Shown here one piece after another: positions 43,512 to 51,995 of a stretch of DNA of 64,000 bases (its first letter is position 1; the number at the start of each line of letters is the position of its first letter). The DNA is from an uncultured Gammaproteobacteria bacterium. GTDB taxonomy: Bacteria > Pseudomonadota > Gammaproteobacteria > Pseudomonadales > Pseudohongiellaceae. The stretch spans positions 24,943 to 88,942 of the forward strand of contig CAJXSF010000005.1 in the NCBI GenBank assembly GCA_913061515.1, read 5' to 3'. The notes under the pieces were generated by a model. That model saw only the letters and a program-made list of their open reading frames with translations, ran no database searches and was not told where the DNA came from. The position numbers and the translations under genes are program-made.

Positions 43512-45437
43512 TTATGGAACGAAGTAAAATGCACTACCGGAAAATCTGGTATTGTTGTTGAAGTCGGTATCAGCAACTGAGGCAGTGGTGACCGCGCCGC
43601 CTTTGTTTATTGTGATAATAGTGTTGCTGTCCTCAATCCTGCACTCAGGAGCGAATGCTGTTGCGAAATTAACTCTATATCCAATGTTCGCGGACACACC
43701 AATGGTGGCGTTAGACGTATCTGGCAATCCGTAAACGCCAGCACCGCCAGTGGCGCTACCTTTTGAGCTAAGAGCAATATCAAAAGTCACCAATCTGGCT
43801 TTCCCCATCTTGATACACTTGCCTGATCTTGAGGTGTAGGTAATGCCAGTGTCCACCCCTGCAAATTTAAGCTCGGGCGTCCAGTCAGTTTCCTCATAAG
43901 TCAGGCAGTCAGCACCGAATGTCCCTGTGGTTTCGTTGGTTACAGATGTAAATGAGTTGCCAGTAATGATGCTGTTTGTGACTTGCGCCGTTCCTAGCGC
44001 AATGCCAGTAAGGAAGCTGCTAAACCTGTTGCCTGTAATGCTTAGCCCGCTGGTGGCTGCGTTGATAGCAACCGCAATGGCAAGATTGCTTCCATGCCCG
44101 TTAATGTAGTTACCTGTGATTACAATCCCCGTGCCGTTAATGACGATCCATGTATAAGCTGACGTTGACACGGCATCGCCAAGCCAATTACCAGCAAAGT
44201 GAAAACCAAGAACCGACAAAGACGAGGTTGTGTCGATCGCATAACCTCTATCGCTGGTGTTAGGCTCAAAAGCGTTGCCATGAACAGACCAGCCCTGCCC
44301 CGGGTTTCTTATGGCGGCAGAGACATAGCGATCAAAGTCAGAACACGAAATCTCAACAGCATTGCAGAAACCGCCGCCCCCGTTAGCCTGCCCGCTGATT
44401 AAATAAGCCGCCCCCGAAAACCTGCATCTGCTGATTTCGATCTCGATTGATTGATCAAGATCAAGCAGGTTTCCCGCTGTAACAACAGAATCTCCATAAA
44501 AAAGGCATTTATGGAATGACACCCTGGCGGTATTGAGTATCCTTAACAAAGTCCCCGTAAAGGAGCCGTTGTTATATTGAATCCCTATATTCTCAAATGA
44601 TAGATAGGTGCATGATGTGGCCGACATATGAATGCCGCTACCTGCGCCAGTGAACATGATTACAGAGTGCTGCTCACCTTCGCCCGTCATCATCAATGAG
44701 TTAGCTGTGGTTATTGTTAGGCCAGAAGCGCAGATATAGGTGCCCGAGGGGAAATGTAAAGATCGGCTATTGTTGCAGGCGTTTATAGCCGCTTGAATTG
44801 CAACCGTGTCATCTGTTTCGCCATCACCTGTTGCGCCAAATGCAAAGGCCGTGGCCTGCCCCACTAACTCAAACTTGTAGTAAGTCGAGCCAGCTTTAAG
44901 CACGTACAAAGCGCCTAGAGCAGTTCCGGTTACATCTCCCGCCACCGCACTTGCAGGAAGGCTTGCGCTTATGCTCGTACACTTCCAAGTAGCAGGGTAT
45001 TTGGCAGAGGTTGAGGAGTATGCTGTAACCTCTACGAGGTCGCCAACGGCAGTATTAGACGGAACCCTTGATGCTAGAGAGCCGGTCTCACCAACAAGGT
45101 AAAGACTTCTTACAATAGCTCCGCCAATTGCGGTCGAAATATAATCAATCGTGACCGTTGCACCCGAGTTTAAGTCAGCAGCCGCTTGCGTAGGATAAAT
45201 GGCAAGTTTATAGTCTTGATCGATATGCGGTATGATCGTATTCCCTGACACCGTGAAATCACCAGTGGCATTGATCAGCGCAGTGGTCGCAGTTGTCAAA
45301 CCTGTGGCGTCAGTCGCCAGAGGAATATTTGTTGTGGTGCCAGGCGCGTACAGCTTTAAGACGTAGCCGCTTGCAGGCTTACCATCAGATTTTACGCGCT
45401 GGAGTATGCCTCCGCTAATAGGAACCCAAATTGCCAT
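43512..45437 (-). CDS. Tailspike protein, pectate-lyase-like beta-helix
   Basis: 641 residues. An N-terminal virion-binding region (PISGGILQRVKSDGKPASGY) precedes the start of a right-handed beta-helix, FGATGDGETDDTVAIQAA (~200), typical of phage tailspike depolymerases. Repeated parallel-helix rungs rich in N, G, S and T follow (ITGNYINGHGS, ITGNRFSSF, ITGNSFTS), and a jelly-roll-like C-terminal domain. It should bind and cut a surface polysaccharide, setting host range. The position at the end of the structural operon is the P22 gp9 position. Confidence 0.82.
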   Translation of the reverse strand: MAIWVPISGGILQRVKSDGKPASGYVLKLYAPGTTTNIPLATDATGLTTATTALINATGDFTVSGNTIIPHIDQDYKLAIYPTQAAADLNSGATVTIDYISTAIGGAIVRSLYLVGETGSLASRVPSNTAVGDLVEVTAYSSTSAKYPATWKCTSISASLPASAVAGDVTGTALGALYVLKAGSTYYKFELVGQATAFAFGATGDGETDDTVAIQAAINACNNSRSLHFPSGTYICASGLTITTANSLMMTGEGEQHSVIMFTGAGSGIHMSATSCTYLSFENIGIQYNNGSFTGTLLRILNTARVSFHKCLFYGDSVVTAGNLLDLDQSIEIEISRCRFSGAAYLISGQANGGGGFCNAVEISCSDFDRYVSAAIRNPGQGWSVHGNAFEPNTSDRGYAIDTTSSLSVLGFHFAGNWLGDAVSTSAYTWIVINGTGIVITGNYINGHGSNLAIAVAINAATSGLSITGNRFSSFLTGIALGTAQVTNSIITGNSFTSVTNETTGTFGADCLTYEETDWTPELKFAGVDTGITYTSRSGKCIKMGKARLVTFDIALSSKGSATGGAGVYGLPDTSNATIGVSANIGYRVNFATAFAPECRIEDSNTIITINKGGAVTTASVADTDFNNNTRFSGSAFYFVP

Positions 45438-45476
45438 GTTAACCTCGAGTATAGTAACGGCCTTGGAGGCCTTGTT

Positions 45477-46019
45477 ATGAAATGTTTGCTTAGTTGGTTG
45501 AAAGGTATCTCTGCTTTACTTTTTTTCCTGCCTGCAATCTCCTATGGGCAGCAAGATTCCGGCTCCATATTCGAGCAATATGTGCAGACTCTAGAGACAA
45601 TGGAGCGCGTAACCGCAGCCAGGGAAAACGCGGTGTTAGGGCTTATAGAGCAGGGATATGCTGTCTCAGAAGCTGGCGGCAATCTCTCGCCAGAGTTTCA
45701 ATTCGATATTGGTCAAAGGTATTTTTATGGCGACCGCCTGCCAAAAAACTCTGTAGAAGCAGCGAAATGGTTAAATCTGGCCGCACAAAATAGCTCGACT
45801 GAGGCTTTCCATCTGCTTGGGTTTCTATATCAATCAGGCGAGGGAGTTCCGCAGAATTACCTTAAATCATATGTCTACTTTTCCATCGCAGCCGCATTGG
45901 GAAAGAATGACGCTGTATCGCAGCGGGATTCAGCATCGATGCGGCTTACTCCAGAACAGTTGGATCTAGGGCAAGCGATGGCTGATCAATGTTTTGAATC
46001 TAGTTTTGATAATTGTTAA
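45477..46019 (+). CDS. Secreted Sel1-repeat protein, likely prophage moron
   Basis: 180 residues with a signal peptide (~1-24, SYGQ). Sel1-like repeats: FDIGQRYFYGDRLPKNSVEAAKWLNLAA and AFHLLGFLYQSGEGVPQNYLKSYVYFSIAAALG. Two Cys near the C-terminus (ADQCFESSFDNC). It is on the strand opposite to the phage late genes, with its own GGAGG ribosome-binding site, the mark of a moron expressed from the lysogen. Sel1 proteins act as periplasmic adaptors. Possible roles: lysogenic conversion or exclusion. Confidence 0.75.
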   Translation: MKCLLSWLKGISALLFFLPAISYGQQDSGSIFEQYVQTLETMERVTAARENAVLGLIEQGYAVSEAGGNLSPEFQFDIGQRYFYGDRLPKNSVEAAKWLNLAAQNSSTEAFHLLGFLYQSGEGVPQNYLKSYVYFSIAAALGKNDAVSQRDSASMRLTPEQLDLGQAMADQCFESSFDNC

Positions 46020-46126
46020 CGAACCAATGTAAAGGCATGAAAAACTAGAAGGCGAAACTTTTATCCTCTAGGCTTCCTATAAGTTCGTCTACAGCACATG
46101 CCAACCATACTTTAAGGGGGTAATAA

Positions 46127-46264
46127 TTGAAAAAATTAGTTAATGGGATTCGGCATACCGGATTGGTGGCGCTTTTCTTGCTTTTCGGTGGAGTAGTGAT
46201 GACTGTGGTTGTAGTCTCGCTGCTCGCCTTAAGGGAGATTTACCGAGTCTTCGCCGGAATCTAG
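46127..46264 (+). CDS. Possible 45-residue membrane protein
   Basis: TTG start preceded by AAGGGGG six bases upstream. One hydrophobic helix (LVALFLLFGGVVMTVVVVSLLAL) between basic ends (MKKLVNGIRHTG; REIYRVFAG). It follows the Sel1 gene by 107 bp on the same strand and overlaps the 3' end of the leftward ejection-protein gene by 36 bp. Topology and Shine-Dalgarno support it; no homologue is known to me. Confidence 0.4.
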   Translation: MKKLVNGIRHTGLVALFLLFGGVVMTVVVVSLLALREIYRVFAGI

Positions 46265-48232
46265 CTGCTGAATAACCGAATCAATGGCTTTTGCATCTTC
46301 AATAGCAAGGCTTTGCTGTATAGCTAACAGCTTTGTTAATTGAGCGCCCATATCCTTGGTGTTTGCTCTAGTGGTTCCCGCAAGCCAGCTAACAAAGCGT
46401 GGATTACTCATAACCCTAGCCGCCATGTTATTGATTGCAAGAGCGCCAAGAGTGGCGCTAAATACAGGGAAGTTGCCTGTCGCAGCAGAGGTGCCAAGCG
46501 TTGCCGCTGCCCCCACGTTAGCCACGAATTGACCAGATCCAGAAGGATTGCTTGCCACTTGCGATCCGACCTTGATTCTCTCCGCTGTTCTAGCAATAGC
46601 GTCCAAATCACGCCCAAAATGGTCTAGGGTTCGACTTCCTGAAAACATTGCTTTTTTAGCGGGGCCCAGCTTATTCCAGTCCGACATAAACTGATTTATT
46701 GAAAACTCGGTGCCATCCGCGCCCTGCCTTCCTGCGCTTGATTTGCCAAGCTCTCTAATCACATTAGAAGCCACAACTTCCCATTCTTCAGGCTTCATTG
46801 ACCGCTTAAATGCGTTGATCGTTTGAGTCCCTTCGCCGCCCTTTGTCACCGCGCTGTAGATTTTGGAGAATTCTCCTCGTTTCAGCACGTTCTCAACAAA
46901 TCCCTCTATTCGCTGATGCCCTGCTCTTGTGTAGTTATTCGCACGGGCAAACGCTTTTGCGGCATCGTCACCAGTTGCAGAAGCCACCGCCTTAATGTCC
47001 TCAGTAATGGCCCCATAGAGCCGTTTAAGCTCCGCTTTTGGAATATCTGACACCAGGTCAGTATTGGACATCTTTGCGCCTATAAACGATCTGACGCTTC
47101 TCAGCGTTTCGTAGTCGATGGAATCCTTGCCCGTCATCGCTTTTTGAATCTGTGCTATTTTGGGAGTGTTCAGAATCGAGCCGATTTCATCCGTCTTTAC
47201 AAGAGTATCCAGCATGGACTTTGTATTGCTTACAGGCACTTGGGATTGAGCTCCTATTGCATCGTCAACCTTGTTCCATAAAGTGCCAGATTGCGTTTGG
47301 AAGCGATCAACAAAACCGCCTCGGCCCTGTATGGCATTGTTTACAACCCGCCCGCTAGCCTCTGCGCCTCTTGTGCCGCTTATATCGTCAGCAATTCTTG
47401 CAAGCCGCGCTTTAATTTGCTCGGCAGACTTGTCAGAAGCCCGAATCAATGGGCCTCCTCCGACTACGCGCTTGGATATGTTTTCAACGCCCTGCAATGA
47501 TGGCCTGCCTGTTGCTGTGCCAACAGACAGCTCGGTACCTGCACGGGCGGCATCATCAACTGTGGACGCCATAGCCTGACGTCCCGCGCCGCCACCTCGA
47601 AATACCTGTCTTACCGCCTCAGAGCCAGCAGCTTTTGCAAGTGTTGGTATCATTGGGGCGGCCATAGCGCCTATTGCAGCGCCAGGAGCGCCGCCAACCT
47701 TTTCGCCAACTGCCGCGCCAGCACCAGACAAAGCGCCAGCAGCTAGGTCTTGACCCGCTGTAGTGCTGCCCATGTTGCGAATAACACCGCGGGCGGCGGA
47801 CTCGCTTGATTTAGCCAAAGGAGAAAGAGCATTTGCACCAGCCCTTAAAGCACCGCCAGCGCCTGCGGACATAGCCGCCATGCTTCCAGCGCCTGCAAGA
47901 ATGTCTGCCTGTAGACCTTCGCCAACTGCCTCGCCCTTTTTGCCAATCTTCGGTCCGATAGTTTCGTTAAGCGTAGGTACGCGCTTATCGCTTCCCGCTA
48001 GTTGTAAAATAGAGTTCACAAGACCGGGTCCGAAAAAGTCCGCAGCACTAACAATCTCTCGATTTGCACCCGCTAGAAATTCTGTAAGCTGCGGAATGCC
48101 AGGAACCTGCATAAGCCTTTCGTCTAGAGTTGGCTGCCGTTGCATCTGAGGCGCGCCATCCAATTGGAATCCGGGAGGAGGTGCCACTTGATTAGAATCG
48201 AGCACGAACCCTTCTGGTAATTGCGCTGGCAT
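46229..48232 (-). CDS. Putative internal virion / DNA-ejection protein, ~667 residues
   Basis: Large Ala/Gly-rich protein. Amphipathic and hydrophobic Gly/Ala stretches (GAGSMAAMSAGAGGALRAG, GALSGAGAAVGEKVGG) lie in the first third, then long helices, then another hydrophobic segment (GQFVANVGAAATLGTSAATGNF). This composition and place after the tail genes match ejection proteins (P22 gp16-like position), which enter the cell envelope during infection. Start at 48232 (MPAQLPEGF) because GGAGG lies 7 bases upstream and the ATG overlaps the previous stop as TAATG. Confidence 0.6.
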   Translation of the reverse strand: MPAQLPEGFVLDSNQVAPPPGFQLDGAPQMQRQPTLDERLMQVPGIPQLTEFLAGANREIVSAADFFGPGLVNSILQLAGSDKRVPTLNETIGPKIGKKGEAVGEGLQADILAGAGSMAAMSAGAGGALRAGANALSPLAKSSESAARGVIRNMGSTTAGQDLAAGALSGAGAAVGEKVGGAPGAAIGAMAAPMIPTLAKAAGSEAVRQVFRGGGAGRQAMASTVDDAARAGTELSVGTATGRPSLQGVENISKRVVGGGPLIRASDKSAEQIKARLARIADDISGTRGAEASGRVVNNAIQGRGGFVDRFQTQSGTLWNKVDDAIGAQSQVPVSNTKSMLDTLVKTDEIGSILNTPKIAQIQKAMTGKDSIDYETLRSVRSFIGAKMSNTDLVSDIPKAELKRLYGAITEDIKAVASATGDDAAKAFARANNYTRAGHQRIEGFVENVLKRGEFSKIYSAVTKGGEGTQTINAFKRSMKPEEWEVVASNVIRELGKSSAGRQGADGTEFSINQFMSDWNKLGPAKKAMFSGSRTLDHFGRDLDAIARTAERIKVGSQVASNPSGSGQFVANVGAAATLGTSAATGNFPVFSATLGALAINNMAARVMSNPRFVSWLAGTTRANTKDMGAQLTKLLAIQQSLAIEDAKAIDSVIQQLDSGEDSVNLP

Positions 48233-49566
48233 TAAAGTTCCTCCCATTTCCCGTTGCGAAGAATAATTCTTTCGCCAGTTTGCGGATTCGTTGCCGTCTG
48301 TGCGCCAGCATCTTGTTGGGCGCTTTGTGGATCTATACCGAGATCAAAAGTAAGCAAGTCTTCAATGTCGGCAACAACTTCATTTTGACCGCGCTCTTTT
48401 GCAGCCTCAGAAGCTCTTCTGGCTGTGTTCTCGGCGATGCGCAACGCTTGCCCAAGTAGCCGTTTATTTGTTGCGGGAGACTTGTTAAAACTCGCCTCAA
48501 TACGTGCAAGTCTATTGCCTTCGTTTTCAGTAAATGCGGCGCCGAATGTTTCGCGCAACTGGCTTAGCACGGATTTCCCGAGCGTGTTGGATAGCTCACC
48601 TTCGTCAGCTCCCTCGATACCAAGACCTTGCTTAACAGCAAGCGCGAACGCTTCTGGGCCACCAGTTTCAACAACATCAAGTAAGGATATTGCACGTCGA
48701 ATAGTTGCTGTAGATTCTGCCGCTGCAACACCTCTTGTCATTAAGTCCGAAGCTCTAGTTTCTAGCTCTCGCGCAGCGGTTGTGCCGGTGGCCTCATCTA
48801 CCGCTCGGCCAGTTCGTTCCGATCCTGTCTCGCCAAACTGCCCGACAATTCGAAGTCCACCTTGAGGCTGCGTAGATTGGTCGCCGCTAATCGGGGAAAG
48901 AACCGTTTTTGCCTGACCTGTCGATGGGTCTCTTGAAGTTGTCGCAAAGAACAAGTTACCAGCCTCGTCTTTTACCTCAATTTGCCCACCAAACTGACTA
49001 AGAGATTGCTGCCCACCGTTGGGCTGCATTCCTTTAGGGACATCCAAGAGCTGCCCGGTTTGCGAATTACGCTGCGCCACCGGATTGCCTTGAGCGTCTT
49101 TTTCGACCGTGAATATCGCTGGCATGTTCTGCCGGACAACATCAACCTGGCGATCCCAATACTGCGAAGCTGCCTGCGGATTGTTGCCAAGTAGATTTAT
49201 AAAGTTGTCAACTTCCTGAGAAGGCAGTCCGAGTGTAGATGAAGTCGCTTTTATGCCTTGGGCAAGCAAAGCGGCAGATTCGGCATCGCCATTTTTGAGA
49301 AGCTCTTGAACTGCGATAGAGTCAACAGCAATTGACTGGAGCCCTTGCTTAAGCAATTGCGGATCAACTTTTTCCAACTGTTGCTTTAGTTGCTGAATCT
49401 GCAAATCATTGACCTGCTGCCGTTGGCCGCTCTCGGTGGCCGCTAGAGCATCAATTCCAGATTGTCGCTGATCTTGTTTTTCCTGCCGCTCTCGCTGCGC
49501 CAATATCATCAACGGATTTGCGACATCTACCTGCTTTACCTGCAATGGAATATTCGTATTAGGCAT
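48232..49566 (-). CDS. Putative internal virion protein, Gln-rich, ~444 residues
   Basis: Start chosen at 49566 (MPNTNIPLQVKQVD), 8 bp inside the end of the previous gene, with GGAG upstream; the longer frame has no support. Soluble, rich in Gln, Ala and Glu, with predicted coiled coils (QQVNDLQIQQLKQQLEKVDP; ENTARRASEAAKERG). GERIILRNGKWEEL ends it. It lies between two other presumed ejection proteins, as in P22 where gp7, gp20 and gp16 are adjacent. No clear family by eye. Confidence 0.6.
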   Translation of the reverse strand: MPNTNIPLQVKQVDVANPLMILAQRERQEKQDQRQSGIDALAATESGQRQQVNDLQIQQLKQQLEKVDPQLLKQGLQSIAVDSIAVQELLKNGDAESAALLAQGIKATSSTLGLPSQEVDNFINLLGNNPQAASQYWDRQVDVVRQNMPAIFTVEKDAQGNPVAQRNSQTGQLLDVPKGMQPNGGQQSLSQFGGQIEVKDEAGNLFFATTSRDPSTGQAKTVLSPISGDQSTQPQGGLRIVGQFGETGSERTGRAVDEATGTTAARELETRASDLMTRGVAAAESTATIRRAISLLDVVETGGPEAFALAVKQGLGIEGADEGELSNTLGKSVLSQLRETFGAAFTENEGNRLARIEASFNKSPATNKRLLGQALRIAENTARRASEAAKERGQNEVVADIEDLLTFDLGIDPQSAQQDAGAQTATNPQTGERIILRNGKWEEL

Positions 49567-50890
49567 TAGCTGAGGCTCCTGTTGGCTTATTGAGGGCGTC
49601 ATAAAGTAGATAGTTGTTAATGCCGCTCGTAATTGAGTTTGCGACACCTACTGTGCCGGCCGCAGCAGCATCACCAGCACCAACGGTAAGCTGCGCATTA
49701 TTTCCGGCAGTCCCTGTAAGCACATTTGCTGAATTGGTTCCGGCCGATGACTCGAGGCCTGCCTTATTTGTGGCCGTGGAATTGATCAAGTCTGCGATTG
49801 TTTTGCCAGTTGAATCGATTACATTTGCCTTGTTTACGCCGGACTGGTTTGTCAGGTCAGCAATACTTGCAGCACGGGTTGTTTCCAATTGCGCAAGAGT
49901 GTTTCCTTCGTTAGCGAAAGCGTTGGCAGCACTACTAGAAGCGCTCAAGGCAGCATCAGATAACTGCTGACCTGCTGCCACTTCTGCGCTTGCGATCTGA
50001 CTGCCTTCGTCACCAAGAAGCTGGGCAATGTTCGCCGCGGTAGAGCCTTCAATGGAGCTAATCGCATTAGCGGTATTTTGACGAACACCGGCCATTGAGT
50101 TCGCAGCGTCAAGACCAACGCTCACCAACCCAAACCGCTGAGAAATATTCTTATCAAGAAGGTCATTACCAAGCAGTAAAATCGAATCTTGAAGGCCTTT
50201 TGCTGTGCCGCCAGAGCCTAGCTTTCCTTTTGCTGCCTGGTTAGCAAACAATCGATCTGTTGCGTCAGTTGCTAGCGCATCAAAGAAAACGTTGTTCTCG
50301 ATAAAGTCTTTCTGAGCGTTCGGGTCAGTGATTAAAGATTCAATGCCAGAAAGGGCGTCTACACCGGAATCATAAAATGGCTTGAACTCCGCTAGAGACT
50401 CGTCACGGGACGTTTTCTGTTCCGTGATGCTTCGGTCTCGACCTTCTTCTAGCGCGCCTGTGGCTTTAGCTGTGGCCGCTTGAATAGCCGCTCTCGATGC
50501 AGCAAGCGAGGACTCAATCTCGCCGCGAGAAATGTTATAGCCTTGTTCGAGCAATCCAACAGCGCTTTCTCTTGCCGCTTGAGCGCGTTGCATTGCCGCA
50601 TCACTGCCCTGCTGAATTGCCGCCGTGCTTTTTGCCAGAGCGCTGTCAATGGACGAAATTGAGTCAGCTTGAGCCTGCCGAAGCTGGGCCTCTGTGTCTG
50701 TTCGGCCGGTCTCAAGGGTTTGTATAGCGGTGCTAGTGCTATCCTCAATCTTTTTGACACCTTCCTGCGCTGCAGCGGTGTTAATTTTTTGCGCGTCTTT
50801 TGAGGCGTCGATTTGCTTTCCTGCAGCATTGTTGGACAACATTCCAGTTACAACAGAGCCGCCAGCAACTGCCACTGCTACCCAAGCCAT
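49559..50890 (-). CDS. Putative DNA-ejection/transfer protein, Ala/Ser-rich
   Basis: 443 residues starting after AAGGAGG. A Gly-rich hydrophobic N-terminus (VAVAVAGGSVVTGML), very long Ala/Gln/Ser coiled-coil segments with quasi-repeats, and a more conserved globular patch FKPFYDSGVDALSGIESL...KGKLGSGGTAKGLQDS seen in many podovirus and siphovirus structural genes. Position fits an ejection protein of the P22 gp7/gp20 region. Overlaps the previous gene by 13 bp. Confidence 0.62.
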   Translation of the reverse strand: MAWVAVAVAGGSVVTGMLSNNAAGKQIDASKDAQKINTAAAQEGVKKIEDSTSTAIQTLETGRTDTEAQLRQAQADSISSIDSALAKSTAAIQQGSDAAMQRAQAARESAVGLLEQGYNISRGEIESSLAASRAAIQAATAKATGALEEGRDRSITEQKTSRDESLAEFKPFYDSGVDALSGIESLITDPNAQKDFIENNVFFDALATDATDRLFANQAAKGKLGSGGTAKGLQDSILLLGNDLLDKNISQRFGLVSVGLDAANSMAGVRQNTANAISSIEGSTAANIAQLLGDEGSQIASAEVAAGQQLSDAALSASSSAANAFANEGNTLAQLETTRAASIADLTNQSGVNKANVIDSTGKTIADLINSTATNKAGLESSAGTNSANVLTGTAGNNAQLTVGAGDAAAAGTVGVANSITSGINNYLLYDALNKPTGASANA

Positions 50891-51327
50891 AGTGCCTCCT
50901 TATTTTCGATTTCTAGCTGTTCGTATGATGAAACAACAATTTCTTTCTCTATCAATTCGACATCCTCTGGTCCATCCCATGGATGAACGTTTAACCAGAT
51001 AGTGTCCTCAAGTGCGTAACCTGCTTTTTTAACACCGCTGCCAGACACAAATGTATGAGGCGCTTCGATCTCTATTCGCCCTTTGTCTGTGAACGCGATT
51101 ATTTTCCCTTTCGAAATGATGTTGATGCACGAATGTCGATGAATTTGCCCTGTAAGCATTGTGCCTTTAGGGATAAATAACTCTCGAGTGTAGGTTCCAT
51201 GAGCAAAGTGGTGTCGCACCTCTAGCTCAATCGGGTCATGATCCTTAAGTACGCTTTCAAGTTCGGCCACTTTCTCGCGATACTCGCTAACATCAGCGCA
51301 CTCATCTAGTTTCGTCACGTTTACCAT
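50878..51327 (-). CDS. Small phage protein with a cupin-like segment
   Basis: 149 residues from ATG 51327 (MVNVTKLDE), which overlaps the previous stop codon. Core HFAHGTYTRELFIPKGTMLTG...HRHSCINIISKGKIIAF...TFVSGSGVKKAGYA has the His and Gly spacing of a cupin barrel. Many tailed phages of this kind carry a like-sized protein between the fibre and ejection genes. The function is unknown. Confidence 0.62.
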   Translation of the reverse strand: MVNVTKLDECADVSEYREKVAELESVLKDHDPIELEVRHHFAHGTYTRELFIPKGTMLTGQIHRHSCINIISKGKIIAFTDKGRIEIEAPHTFVSGSGVKKAGYALEDTIWLNVHPWDGPEDVELIEKEIVVSSYEQLEIENKEALWLG

Positions 51328-51995
51328 GTTGATAATGCCGCCCTCTTCCAAGTGTCCGTGGCTGTGCACACGTAGATGTAATTTGAGTCGTATGCGATTG
51401 TTCCTGCCGTGCCTGTATCGCTGGCCGATGATGGAGCCGTAGCGGTTCCGACTCCTAAGGTAGCTCTCGCGGTTTGCGCGTCAGAATCATCTAGCAGAGA
51501 TCGTGCGAATGCGGTTAGGTCTGCAACGGCGTAGGTATCCAGAGCCGTCGTGTAAATCATTTTGTTTGCAGCAGTCGTAAGACCAGCAATACTTGTTAGC
51601 CCTGCGTCTTTCTTCTCGGCGTCGATTGTCGTTCGAACCGCATTTGCGTCAGCGTCATCAAGAATGCTTCGCGCAAACGATGTGAGAGTTGCCACTGCGT
51701 ATGAATCGAGAGCCGTGGCGTAAATCATCTTGTCAGCAGCGGTAGTTAATCCTGCGATACTTGCAAGACCGTCATCATAGGCCAGCGCATCTGTTCCAAG
51801 CGCTAATCCTAAAGCTGTTCGCGCATCTGACGCATTTTGTGAGCCTGTGCCGCCGGCAGTAATTGGGACAATGCCGCGTCCGCCAATCTGATCCCAAAGC
51901 AAATAGAAAGCTTGTGACATTTGCTGCAAAAACTGCGCAAGCTGAGGATCACTTACGTTGGGAATCTTTAGTGGCGGCGGATTTGTAAAAGACAC
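51321..51995 (-). CDS. Fibre-like phage protein with two 42-residue repeats
   Basis: 224 residues from a GTG start overlapping the gp10-like stop (TAGTG), with GAGGTGG upstream. Residues ~76-117 and ~132-173 are near-identical repeats around SIAGLTTAA-KMIY-TALD-YAV, spaced 56 residues apart; before them is GGRGIVPITAGGTGSQNASDAR, a common tail- or head-fibre motif. Likely a virion fibre or fibre adaptor. Repeat number probably varies between relatives. Confidence 0.68.
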   Translation of the reverse strand: MSFTNPPPLKIPNVSDPQLAQFLQQMSQAFYLLWDQIGGRGIVPITAGGTGSQNASDARTALGLALGTDALAYDDGLASIAGLTTAADKMIYATALDSYAVATLTSFARSILDDADANAVRTTIDAEKKDAGLTSIAGLTTAANKMIYTTALDTYAVADLTAFARSLLDDSDAQTARATLGVGTATAPSSASDTGTAGTIAYDSNYIYVCTATDTWKRAALSTW

